Origin: an uncultured Francisella sp.
GTDB lineage: Bacteria; Pseudomonadota; Gammaproteobacteria; Burkholderiales; Neisseriaceae
Reading direction: 5' to 3'
NCBI GenBank assembly: GCA_943913135.1
Contig: CALTVE010000001.1
Location: forward strand, 124,001 to 188,000
Length of the DNA stretch: 64,000 nt
Within the stretch, counting starts at the first letter, position 1, and every line of letters begins with the position of its first letter. Positions 26,720 through 34,287 of the stretch are shown piece by piece. The notes under the pieces were generated by a model that had not been told where the DNA came from, ran no database searches, and worked only from the letters and a program-made list of their open reading frames with translations. Position numbers and translations under genes: made by a program.

Positions 26720-27493
26720 TTAATGATTACTCTGAGGTAAAAGTAAACTATCTATACCTTTGCCTTTAAGCTGTAGGGCATAGGCGTCGGCACTATTTTT
26801 GTCATAGTTTTTAATACTCAACACTCGATAATATGTTTGTCCTTTTACCTGTATTTGCTGGATCTCGCTGGCTATGCCTAGGGTATGTAATTTTGCCTTT
26901 CGGTTTTGCGCTTCTCCAGAAGTTTGAAAAGAGCCTATTTGTAAGCGATAGTTTTTCCCATTTTGTCGGGCGGCCTCTAACCCTTCAGCTTTCTTCCTTT
27001 CAAGATCTTTTTTTCCAAGATGGGCGATTAAATTGCCGAGTTTATCATCACTATGGTCTAATTTTTTGGCAGATCTGCTTTTTTCTTTAGTCTCGACAAA
27101 AGTTTGAGTTCGATTGGCCGGTTTAGATGCCGTTGATGGCCTATTAATTTGGGCAGAATTATTTTCTGCCTTGCTTGCGAGGGGTGTTTCACTTTCTCGA
27201 GAGGATACACTTTGGTCAATAACAGCCCCTATAGGGTCGTTGCTATCTATTTTTCCTTCATCATTGGCACTGCTATCATCGAAGTTGCTATCTGTTTCAG
27301 ATAAGCCGGGGCTCAAATTAGCAACATTAATATGTGCATGTTCTGTCTCTTGGTTTCGGGGGTTTACATCTTTTTGCAAGGGGGGGTGTTCAAAAAAAGC
27401 GCGGTTTAAAAACCACAAAAGGGCCGCGATTAAGAAGATGGCAATCACCATTCCAATTAAAATATTGATTAGATTTCTTCCTAGATTTTTCAT
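26720..27493 (-). CDS. SPOR-domain division protein (FtsN/DedD-like)
   Basis: A bitopic membrane protein of 257 residues. It has a short cytoplasmic start and one helix (about residues 10-29). A Ser/Asn/Glu-rich periplasmic linker follows. The C-terminal SPOR domain (about 180-255) contains YRLQIGSFQTSGEAQNRKAKL and YYRVLSIKNYDKNSADAYA. SPOR domains bind denuded glycan strands at the septum. Placement before dsbA suggests the FtsN-like group, but the low-complexity linker prevents a firm name. I choose ATG 27493, which has AGGGAG five bases upstream, over an in-frame TTG at 27508. Confidence 0.8.
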   Translation of the reverse strand: MKNLGRNLINILIGMVIAIFLIAALLWFLNRAFFEHPPLQKDVNPRNQETEHAHINVANLSPGLSETDSNFDDSSANDEGKIDSNDPIGAVIDQSVSSRESETPLASKAENNSAQINRPSTASKPANRTQTFVETKEKSRSAKKLDHSDDKLGNLIAHLGKKDLERKKAEGLEAARQNGKNYRLQIGSFQTSGEAQNRKAKLHTLGIASEIQQIQVKGQTYYRVLSIKNYDKNSADAYALQLKGKGIDSLLLPQSNH

Positions 27494-27795
27494 GTATTCT
27501 CCCTGCAACTTTTCTTGGGCATTTTAAAATAATGTTTTCCCCACTTTCCCCAAGAGGAGTAATAAAGTTTTCTGATGCCTTTTGTGCTCGATTATATCTT
27601 GTTTTACCACCGCTGCCCACGGAAGTAACTGTAAAAAGAGATTAACAACGTAGAAAAATCTAGTCTGACATATTTTTTAAAAAATTGACCATTATGTGCA
27701 TCAGCTGTCAATAAGGGCATTGTAAGAACAGGAAGTGTTAAAATGCTATACTACCCTTATCCGCTTTTTATCTGAGTATTTTAAGGTAAGAAAAA
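27494..27795. other. 302-bp divergent intergenic region
   Basis: Lies between the minus-strand SPOR-dsbA operon and the plus-strand pqi operon, so it should hold both promoters. A 7-bp inverted repeat (TCTTGGG at 27513-27519, CCCAAGA at 27549-27555) sits in the presumed SPOR leader. On the plus strand TATACT at 27747-27752 is a good -10 candidate for pqiA, but I find no -35 at standard spacing. TTGACC at 27685 is not matched by a -10. No coding signal was seen. Confidence 0.45.
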
Positions 27796-29016
27796 ATGGA
27801 TAAAGTAAATCTGGCATCGCAACCTGAGGTTAACTCTTCCTCCGATTATTCTATTTTTGAGCGTGAGATCGTATGCCATTTTTGCAATGCAGTAGTATAC
27901 ATGCCTACTTTATACCCTGGCGAACAAATTCAATGTCCACGTTGTGACGAAACCTTAGTGCGTATTGAAAAGTATCCGGTCGCCATCCCTATTATCTATT
28001 CGGGATTAGCGATTTTTGTTTTTCTATTATCTCTGCTTTACCCCTTGCTTACGGTGACGACACCTTATATTCATGTGACCCGTACAGTAGGGTTATGGGT
28101 TATTTTCAACTATTTAGCGGGTCATAGCCCCTTTCTAGCCTTTATTTATCTGTTTTCGGTGTTTGTAACACCCTTTATTTTTACTGTGGCTACTTTATAT
28201 GTGTTTTCCGCGATTCATTTTAAGAAGCACTGGTGGCGAGTAGAAGAAATCAGTGAAATTTTGGTGTATCTGCGGCCTTGGGTCATGGTAGATATTTTTT
28301 TAGTAGGCTGTGCCATTGCTTTAGTTAAAATTGGGTCGCTATCCACTTTTGAGGTGGGCTATACTTTTATTACTATTTTTGCTTATTCAATTTTTTTAGC
28401 ACGTATTGTTTTGTCCATTTCAGAGTACTGGATAAAAGAAAAGCTTTTAAATATAAAAGGGGAAACGATAAGACCCATCCGCCATAGCTTGCGTACTTTA
28501 CGAAACAGAGGGTGGCTTAAAGTGAACCTTTCTTGGGCGCTGCTTTTTGCTGCGATTATTTTTTACTTGCCAGCAAATTTAATGCCGATGATGAGTACAT
28601 TTGGTTTAGGTCTTCATTACGAAACCACCCTATTGGAAGGAATTGTACAAATTTGGAAAAAAGGTGATTACTTTATTTCTTCTATCATTTTTGTTGCCAG
28701 TTTTTTAATTCCGATCTTTAAAATTTTTTCTTTATTGATTTTGTTGTTAGCAGTTAGCTATAAACACTTACTGAAAGCTAAAACCTTGACGTGGATATTT
28801 GTGAGTATTGAACGAATGGGTCGTTGGTCAATGATCGATGTTTTCGTAATTATGCTGATGGTATCTTTATTTACTTCCCGGGTAATCTATGTACGTGCGG
28901 GGCCCGCTAGTATTTATTTCTGCCTAGTCGTCATAATCACGATGGTTGCCACTAGTCTTATCGACACCCGCTTATTTTGGGATGACTCCAAAGAAACCAG
29001 TAGAAGGAGCTATTAA
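27796..29016 (+). CDS. pqiA: Intermembrane lipid transport membrane subunit PqiA
   Basis: Polytopic inner-membrane component of the Pqi lipid-transport system, 406 residues. The N-terminal zinc ribbon is CHFCNAVVYM...QCPRC (CxxC pairs at about residues 33-58). Two repeats of a four-helix unit follow (about 65-205 and 245-395); the second contains the PANLMPMM motif. The second repeat lacks its own cysteine ribbon, starting only with NRGWLKVNLSW. In E. coli PqiA works with PqiB and PqiC to link the two membranes and help with membrane stress. The stop and the pqiB ATG share one base (TAATG). Confidence 0.92.
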   Translation: MDKVNLASQPEVNSSSDYSIFEREIVCHFCNAVVYMPTLYPGEQIQCPRCDETLVRIEKYPVAIPIIYSGLAIFVFLLSLLYPLLTVTTPYIHVTRTVGLWVIFNYLAGHSPFLAFIYLFSVFVTPFIFTVATLYVFSAIHFKKHWWRVEEISEILVYLRPWVMVDIFLVGCAIALVKIGSLSTFEVGYTFITIFAYSIFLARIVLSISEYWIKEKLLNIKGETIRPIRHSLRTLRNRGWLKVNLSWALLFAAIIFYLPANLMPMMSTFGLGLHYETTLLEGIVQIWKKGDYFISSIIFVASFLIPIFKIFSLLILLLAVSYKHLLKAKTLTWIFVSIERMGRWSMIDVFVIMLMVSLFTSRVIYVRAGPASIYFCLVVIITMVATSLIDTRLFWDDSKETSRRSY

Positions 29017-30581
29017 TGGTCCAACGGTCAAGAAAAAGTAAGATTTCAATACTGTCGGTGGTGTGGTTCATCCCAGTGGTGGCGATTTTGACAGGCCTGT
29101 GGTTAGCCTATAACTATTACCACTCTTTGGGTACCGAAATTATTTTGCACATTAATAATGCTGAAGGTATACAAGTGGATAACACAGTACTTAAAGTACT
29201 GAATGTAGAAGTAGGTCATATTGCCAGCATTCGCTTGGCACCTGATGGCAAGGGGGTAGATATGAAGGCCTATGTGCAAAGCGATACCAAAGGACTTTTT
29301 GCTGAAGATGCGCATTATTGGGTGATGAAACCCATGATCGCCAAAGGTGGGGTCAGTGGACTTAACACTTTGATTTCTGGCTCCTATATTGCCATTCGTC
29401 CAGGTAAAAGTAATCACTATAAACGTGAATTTACTGTGAGTGATATTCCGCCGGCGCTTGCTCAAAATACTAAAGGGACGACGGTTAATTTAATCGGTAA
29501 AGATACCGATTCCTTATTATCCAGTGGTAGTGCAGTGTTATATCATGGAATCCAGGTGGGCGTTGTCGAAAGTTCGTATTTTGACGTTCACGATAAACAA
29601 CCGCATTACCGAATTTTTATTTATTCACCAAATGATCAGCTTGTAGGTAAAAACGTTCGTTTCTGGGTTTCTTTCGGCGTTTCTATCGACAGTGTAGATG
29701 GTGGTTTGAAGATTCGGGGTTTGCGCTTTGATAATCTGGTAGGTTCGATTTCTTTTAGTGAGCCTGAAGGTATGGATAAAGGCGATCCCATACCCTCTAA
29801 TTACACCTTTACCCTTTACAATGATAAAAGTGCATTGCCGCCCAGTGTGCCCAAAGAGGCGTTTTATGTGGTCGGTTTTTTTGATCAAGATCTACGCAAT
29901 TTAGGGGCTGGGGCGCCAGTACGTTATAAAGGGATGCAAGTAGGCCGTGTTTTGCAAGTACCGTTTTTCCACGCAGGAGATTTGAGCGGCCTTTTAAAGA
30001 AAAAAACGATGCCGGTACTGCTGTATGTCGACCCCCGCGCTTTTGGCTTTAAAAACCATACCACTTTTGCCAGCCAATTTCAGCAGGCAATTCGTAGAGG
30101 CTTAGTGGCTACCCTGGCTTCTGACAATTTATTAACCGGTGCGCGTTATGTTTATCTCTATGAACGCAAGATCAATGACTACCCAGTGTACCCGGCTAAA
30201 AATTATGATGGCAAAGTGGTCATTGGGACCACAACTTCTGGTTTAGACAGTGTATTGGAAAGTCTCAATGCATTATTGGCCAAGCTAAAAGGGACAACTT
30301 TGGATAAAGTTGATAATGACTTAGATCAATTGCGTCAAAGCTTGCGTTCGCTTCAGGATATTACTGAAGATATCCATAGAGAAGGAACAATAAAAAATAT
30401 CAATGCCACTTTGCACGGCTTACAAGACACTTTAAAAAGTGTATCGCCTACTTCTACCACTTATAAAGAACTGAACCGTATTATTAATGACTTGCAACAA
30501 TTAACCCAACAGATAAAAGAACAGCCTAATCAGCTAATCTTTAAAAATAAGCATGCTGATCCCGTACCCGGAGGAAAATGA
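29016..30581 (+). CDS. pqiB: MCE-domain lipid tunnel protein PqiB
   Basis: A 521-residue protein with one N-terminal membrane helix (about residues 12-33). Three MCE/MlaD domains follow: about 42-140 (EIILHINNAEGIQVDNTVLK), about 158-245 (GTTVNLIGKDTDSLLSSG) and about 283-395 (GAGAPVRYKGMQVGRV). A C-terminal helical needle of about 100 residues (LNALLAKLKGTTLDKVDNDL onward) completes it. Stacked MCE rings form a hydrophobic channel across the periplasm for phospholipids. Length and domain count match PqiB rather than seven-domain YebT/LetB. ATGA overlap with pqiC. Confidence 0.93.
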   Translation: MVQRSRKSKISILSVVWFIPVVAILTGLWLAYNYYHSLGTEIILHINNAEGIQVDNTVLKVLNVEVGHIASIRLAPDGKGVDMKAYVQSDTKGLFAEDAHYWVMKPMIAKGGVSGLNTLISGSYIAIRPGKSNHYKREFTVSDIPPALAQNTKGTTVNLIGKDTDSLLSSGSAVLYHGIQVGVVESSYFDVHDKQPHYRIFIYSPNDQLVGKNVRFWVSFGVSIDSVDGGLKIRGLRFDNLVGSISFSEPEGMDKGDPIPSNYTFTLYNDKSALPPSVPKEAFYVVGFFDQDLRNLGAGAPVRYKGMQVGRVLQVPFFHAGDLSGLLKKKTMPVLLYVDPRAFGFKNHTTFASQFQQAIRRGLVATLASDNLLTGARYVYLYERKINDYPVYPAKNYDGKVVIGTTTSGLDSVLESLNALLAKLKGTTLDKVDNDLDQLRQSLRSLQDITEDIHREGTIKNINATLHGLQDTLKSVSPTSTTYKELNRIINDLQQLTQQIKEQPNQLIFKNKHADPVPGGK

Positions 30582-31165
30582 TTTCTATGAATCGAAGAAG
30601 ATATTTGCTGCTATTTTTGTTGGCCACGTTGAGTGCGTGCGCCAGTAAAAATGAAACACCGATAGAATATTACTATTTACCGCACAGTCTGTATGAGCCG
30701 CCCCTGCAAGAAACCGGAGCTATCCGAGTAGAAGTAGAATTGAATAGTGCTTTAGCAACTTCTTCCTTTGTAGTGGGGGTAGATACCGGATCGGGTGAAA
30801 ATGCTGTTGTATTAAGTGCAAGGAATTTATGGGCTGAAGACTTAGGAAATGCTATCCGCAATAACTTAAGCAATAAGCTGAATCTATTAGGGGAAAAAAT
30901 TGGTCAAAGCTTTACTATCTATGGTCATGATTTTCCACGGTTACATGTGGTTATCGAAAAATTTCAAGGTAATACTAGAGGACCTGCGCAAATTTCTGGC
31001 TATGCAAGCTTCTTCTTGAGGGGGAAAAAGGCACCGCAATCGTTTGCCTTTAAAGCGAGTGCCCCCCAGTATGATGCAGGATATAGTGCTTTAGCTGCTT
31101 CTTTAGATAAGGCTTTAGATAAAGTTGCCAAGCAAATCGCTGACACGCTAAGGCTAAACCCATGA
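30578..31165 (+). CDS. pqiC: Outer-membrane lipoprotein PqiC
   Basis: A 195-residue lipoprotein: hydrophobic signal then lipobox LSAC with the lipidated cysteine at residue 21. The mature part is the ABC-auxiliary-lipoprotein fold (YYYLPHS at the start, WAEDLGNAIRNNL and VVIEKFQGN inside) found in PqiC. It is thought to dock the PqiB needle at the outer membrane. The residues after the cysteine are Ala-Ser, which does not signal inner-membrane retention by the E. coli +2 rule. Start ATG 30578 overlaps the pqiB stop; a second ATG lies three codons in. The stop overlaps hisA as ATGA. Confidence 0.87.
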   Translation: MISMNRRRYLLLFLLATLSACASKNETPIEYYYLPHSLYEPPLQETGAIRVEVELNSALATSSFVVGVDTGSGENAVVLSARNLWAEDLGNAIRNNLSNKLNLLGEKIGQSFTIYGHDFPRLHVVIEKFQGNTRGPAQISGYASFFLRGKKAPQSFAFKASAPQYDAGYSALAASLDKALDKVAKQIADTLRLNP

Positions 31166-31896
31166 TCATTATTCCTGCAATTGATTTGAAAGAAGACAAA
31201 GCAGTACGCTTGAAGCAAGGGGATATGAATCAAGTGACAGAGTTTTCTTCTTTTCCCTTCGAACTTGCACGCCATTGGTTCAACCAAGGAGCAAGAAAAT
31301 TACATCTAGTAGATTTGAATGGGGCTGTTGCGGGTGAGATCTGCAACGAGCTCGCGATTAAAAAAGTGATAACAACTTTAAAGGGGCAGATTCCTGTTCA
31401 ATTAGGCGGAGGGGTTCGCTCGATTGATACCATGGAAACACTTTTTTCTTGGGGAGTAGATGATCTTATTCTAGGAACAGCAGCATTAGAGCATCCCGAT
31501 TTAGTAGAAGAAGCCTGCCGTCAGTTCAGTGGACGAATCATAGTGGGGATAGATGCTAAAGCAGGTAAAGTTGCAACCCGTGGATGGCAATATATTTCTG
31601 ATAGGGACGCTGTTGATTTAGGTCAGCAATTTCGTGGCATGGGGGTCAAAGCCATTGTTTATACTGATATTAGTCAAGATGGCATGTTAACAGGGGTAAA
31701 TTGGCAAGAAACCAGTCATTTTGCCCGTGAGGTAGGATTGCCGGTGATCGCCTCGGGAGGGGTAAAAGGTATGGAAGATATCATGGCGTTAAAAAAAGTG
31801 AAAAGCAGTGGTATTGTGGGCTTAATTGTAGGTAAGGCGCTTTATACAGGCGATTTAGATTTAACTGAAGCGCAAGCTGCAGTTGATACGGTTTAA
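31162..31896 (+). CDS. hisA: ProFAR isomerase HisA
   Basis: A (beta/alpha)8 barrel of 244 residues. HisA carries out the Amadori isomerisation of ProFAR to PRFAR in histidine synthesis. MIIIPAIDLK has the catalytic Asp 8, and GIDAKAG has the second Asp at 131. Phosphate-binding glycine motifs are QLGGGVRS and VIASGGV. TDISQDGMLTG is a HisA rather than a HisF signature. It stands alone: no other his gene is near. It starts inside the pqiC stop codon, so it is translated from the pqi mRNA, and rapZ follows 13 bases later. I consider it functional; its placement is the odd point. Confidence 0.93.
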   Translation: MIIIPAIDLKEDKAVRLKQGDMNQVTEFSSFPFELARHWFNQGARKLHLVDLNGAVAGEICNELAIKKVITTLKGQIPVQLGGGVRSIDTMETLFSWGVDDLILGTAALEHPDLVEEACRQFSGRIIVGIDAKAGKVATRGWQYISDRDAVDLGQQFRGMGVKAIVYTDISQDGMLTGVNWQETSHFAREVGLPVIASGGVKGMEDIMALKKVKSSGIVGLIVGKALYTGDLDLTEAQAAVDTV

Positions 31897-31909
31897 GTAA
31901 GGGTGAACG

Positions 31910-32758
31910 ATGAACCTTGTCTTAGTCAGCGGAGTATCGGGGGCGGGCAAGTCGACCGCACTTAAAGCTCTGGAAGATTTAGGCTTTTTCTGTGTTGATA
32001 ACTTACCACCGGAACTTATTGGCCACCTTATAAGCTGGCACCAAAAGGAAGGGAAGGTGGATAAATTGGCCGTTTCGGTCGATGTACGCAGTAAAGCGAA
32101 CTTTACCCATTTTAAAGCTCTGTTGCAGGACCCCTTAATAAACGGGGTGTTTTCTTTACGCGTACTTTTTCTAGAAGCTAAAAATGAAATATTGGTACGT
32201 CGTTACTTAGAAACGCGGCGCACTCATCCTCTGCAAGAAATCTATCCTCGTTTAGAAGATGCCTTAAGAGAAGAGCGCCATTTATTAGGACCCATACGTG
32301 ATGGGGCGATGGTGTTAGATACTTCTTATATGCGCGCGCAAAGCTTAAAAAAGCGGATTCAAGATTGGGTGGGAGCGCTTGGGCGCCCCTTCCAATTAAT
32401 TTTAGAATCTTTTGGTTTTAAAATGGGGCCTCCAGAGGATGCCGATTATATGTTTGATGTCCGATCTTTGCCTAACCCCTATTATGTTCCGGATTTGCGT
32501 AATTTAAACGGTTTTGACCTGGCAGTTCAGGAATTTTTCGCTAAGGCACCTGAAGTAGAAGCGATGGAGCAATCCATAGGGGATTTTTTATTGCGTTGGA
32601 TTCCTTCTTTTAAAGATTCAGTGCGCTATTCTCTAACTATAGCCCTTGGCTGCACGGGGGGGCGTCACCGTTCGGTGTATCTAGTCGAGCGTTTAGCCAA
32701 TCGCTTGCGTAGGGTGTACCCGGTGCAGATATATCACCGTGAACTGGACCCATACTGA
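31910..32758 (+). CDS. rapZ: RNase adapter protein RapZ
   Basis: A 282-residue P-loop protein that in enterobacteria binds GlmZ/GlmY small RNAs and steers RNase E, setting GlmS level and UDP-GlcNAc supply. Walker A is VSGVSGAGKSTALKAL at the start, followed by FFCVDNLPP. The C-terminal domain has DVRSLPNPYYVPDLR and GCTGGRHRSVYL, the conserved RapZ/YvcJ signatures. It usually sits near ptsN; here it lies between hisA and rbgA. RBS GGGTGA precedes ATG. Whether GlmZ-like RNA exists in this organism cannot be seen. Confidence 0.95.
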   Translation: MNLVLVSGVSGAGKSTALKALEDLGFFCVDNLPPELIGHLISWHQKEGKVDKLAVSVDVRSKANFTHFKALLQDPLINGVFSLRVLFLEAKNEILVRRYLETRRTHPLQEIYPRLEDALREERHLLGPIRDGAMVLDTSYMRAQSLKKRIQDWVGALGRPFQLILESFGFKMGPPEDADYMFDVRSLPNPYYVPDLRNLNGFDLAVQEFFAKAPEVEAMEQSIGDFLLRWIPSFKDSVRYSLTIALGCTGGRHRSVYLVERLANRLRRVYPVQIYHRELDPY

Positions 32759-33702
32759 TGGCTGTGCAATGGTTTCCAGGTCATATGGAAAAGACGCGCA
32801 AAGTTATCGCTGAGCGTTTAAAAAATATCGATGTGGTTTTGCAGATTTTAGATGCCCGTCTTCCAGGCTCTAGTTTTAACCCTTTATTAGGCGATATGGT
32901 AGGGTCTATTCCCAGTATTTTTCTCTTAAATAAAAAAGACTTAGCAGAAGAGAACATAACGACACTTTGGTGTAATCATTTTAGAGAATATCAAAAAAGC
33001 ATAGCCTTCCCTATAGATGCACGTTCTTTGCACGGGGAAAAAGAAGAATTACTAGCCAGATGTAGAACGATCTCGCCTGATCGGGGCACTATGGAAAAAC
33101 CGCTGCGTATTTTAATTTGCGGTGTTCCTAACGTTGGAAAATCTACTTTTATCAATCATTGGTTGGATAAGAAGAAATTAAAAACTGGCAATGAAGCAGG
33201 AGTGACTCGTGATGAGCACCCATTATTATTAAGCGACGGGGTATGGCTTTACGATACTCCTGGCATGCTTTGGGGTAAAATCGTAGCGCAAGAAACAGGC
33301 TATCGCCTGGCTTTGGCTGGTTCAGTAGGTAAAAACGCCTATGATCCTGAAGAAACATTACTTTTCTTATTACCGTATTTACAAAAAACGCACCTTGATG
33401 TTCTGAGTAAGCGTTATCGTATAGAAGATCCTGAGTATTTTGCCTCACTGCTGCCAGAAGAAGCATTAGATTATTTAGGGGTTAAAAGAGGGACAATTAC
33501 TCGGGGTAGTAGGGTAGATCATGGGAAGATTGCTGAATTATTGATTCAAGATTTTCGCCAAGGTCGCTGGGGCCCTTTAAGCCTAGAAAGGCCAGAAGAG
33601 TGGCAACATTGGCAAAAAATGGGTCAAGAAACAGTTGCGCAAATGCAGCGAATGAAAACGTTGCGACTAGAGCGCAGAAAGCAACGACACAAACGTGATT
33701 AA
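32758..33702 (+). CDS. rbgA: Ribosome biogenesis GTPase RbgA/YlqF
   Basis: A 314-residue circularly permuted GTPase acting in late 50S assembly. Motif order is G4 LLNKKDL (about residue 60), then G1 GVPNVGKSTF (about 122) and G3 DTPGMLW (about 164), which is the hallmark of the YlqF/YawG group. The start WFPGHMEKTRKVI is highly conserved. The C-terminal domain ends in a basic tail (RLERRKQRHKRD). ATG overlaps the rapZ stop by one base (TGATG). Confidence 0.94.
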   Translation: MAVQWFPGHMEKTRKVIAERLKNIDVVLQILDARLPGSSFNPLLGDMVGSIPSIFLLNKKDLAEENITTLWCNHFREYQKSIAFPIDARSLHGEKEELLARCRTISPDRGTMEKPLRILICGVPNVGKSTFINHWLDKKKLKTGNEAGVTRDEHPLLLSDGVWLYDTPGMLWGKIVAQETGYRLALAGSVGKNAYDPEETLLFLLPYLQKTHLDVLSKRYRIEDPEYFASLLPEEALDYLGVKRGTITRGSRVDHGKIAELLIQDFRQGRWGPLSLERPEEWQHWQKMGQETVAQMQRMKTLRLERRKQRHKRD

Positions 33703-33913
33703 ACAGTTGAGTGAAGAGAAAAAATATTGGAATTAGCCCTGTTAACTGCGGAAGAAGCGATGAGGTTCCCGAGCTAAAAGGATGGTGAGGGAGCGCTTTG
33801 AGTGAAGAAAAAATCCGCCTCGGGTTAGGTAATATTGAAAATAAATGGCAAAATGAAAACCCTAAACTCGTGAAGGCTGTACAAGGATGGCGTTTTGTCA
33901 TACCGAAAGCGTA

Positions 33914-33955
33914 TTATACGCAGCTCTTGCATCTTTATACGCAGCTCTTGCATCT
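33914..33955 (+). repeat. Perfect 21-bp tandem duplication in scpB
   Basis: Two identical adjacent 21-bp units (33914-33934 and 33935-33955). The unit encodes YTQLLHL, so the protein reads YTQLLHLYTQLLHL between the two winged-helix domains. It is in frame and adds seven residues. Identity of the copies points to a recent slippage event, or to an assembly error. Confidence 0.97.
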
Positions 33956-34150
33956 TCGAGTAGAGAAAAAACCGAAATATTCTACAGCGGTGATGGAAAC
34001 CTTAGCAACTATTGCTTATAGACAGCCGATAACGCGTGCGAAAATAGGGCAGATTCGCGGTGTCAGTGTATCAAACAAGATTTTATGTTTGTTGCAAGAA
34101 CGAGAATGGATTAAGATTGCCGGTTATGAGGAAATTATTGGCCGTCCAGC

Positions 34151-34190
34151 GCTCTATGTCACTACCCAGTGCTCTATGTCACTACCCAGT
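34151..34190 (+). repeat. Perfect 20-bp tandem duplication in scpB
   Basis: Two identical adjacent 20-bp units (34151-34170 and 34171-34190), directly followed by G and seven T (34192-34198). Twenty bases shift the frame, and one extra T restores it, giving a net insertion of seven codons. The inserted residues (CSMSLPSV region) have no counterpart in the ScpB family. Confidence 0.97.
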
Positions 34191-34287
34191 GTTTTTTTGC
34201 AAGATTTTTGCTTGCTCCATCTAGAAGATCTACCCGATTTTAAAAGATATCAGAGGATGATTGACAAAAGGATTTAAGGAAGACCGA

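Larger units (their letters stand above)
33711..34277 (+). pseudogene. scpB: Segregation and condensation protein ScpB, broken at the 5' end
   Basis: The core is unmistakable ScpB: METLATIAYRQPITRAKIGQIRGV and, later, GRPALYVTT. ScpB joins SMC and ScpA in chromosome condensation. The longest frame (TTG 33798 to TAA 34275) gives only 159 residues and lacks the first helices. These are found in another frame at 33727-33774 as LELALLTAEEAMRFP, followed by a stop, so at least one frame break exists. Two perfect tandem duplications lie inside. The second is 20 bp; together with a seven-T run it keeps the last part in frame, whereas one copy with six T would read the expected TTQCFLQDFCLLHLEDLP directly. 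TTG has GAGGGAG upstream, so a truncated protein could be made. Confidence 0.7.
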
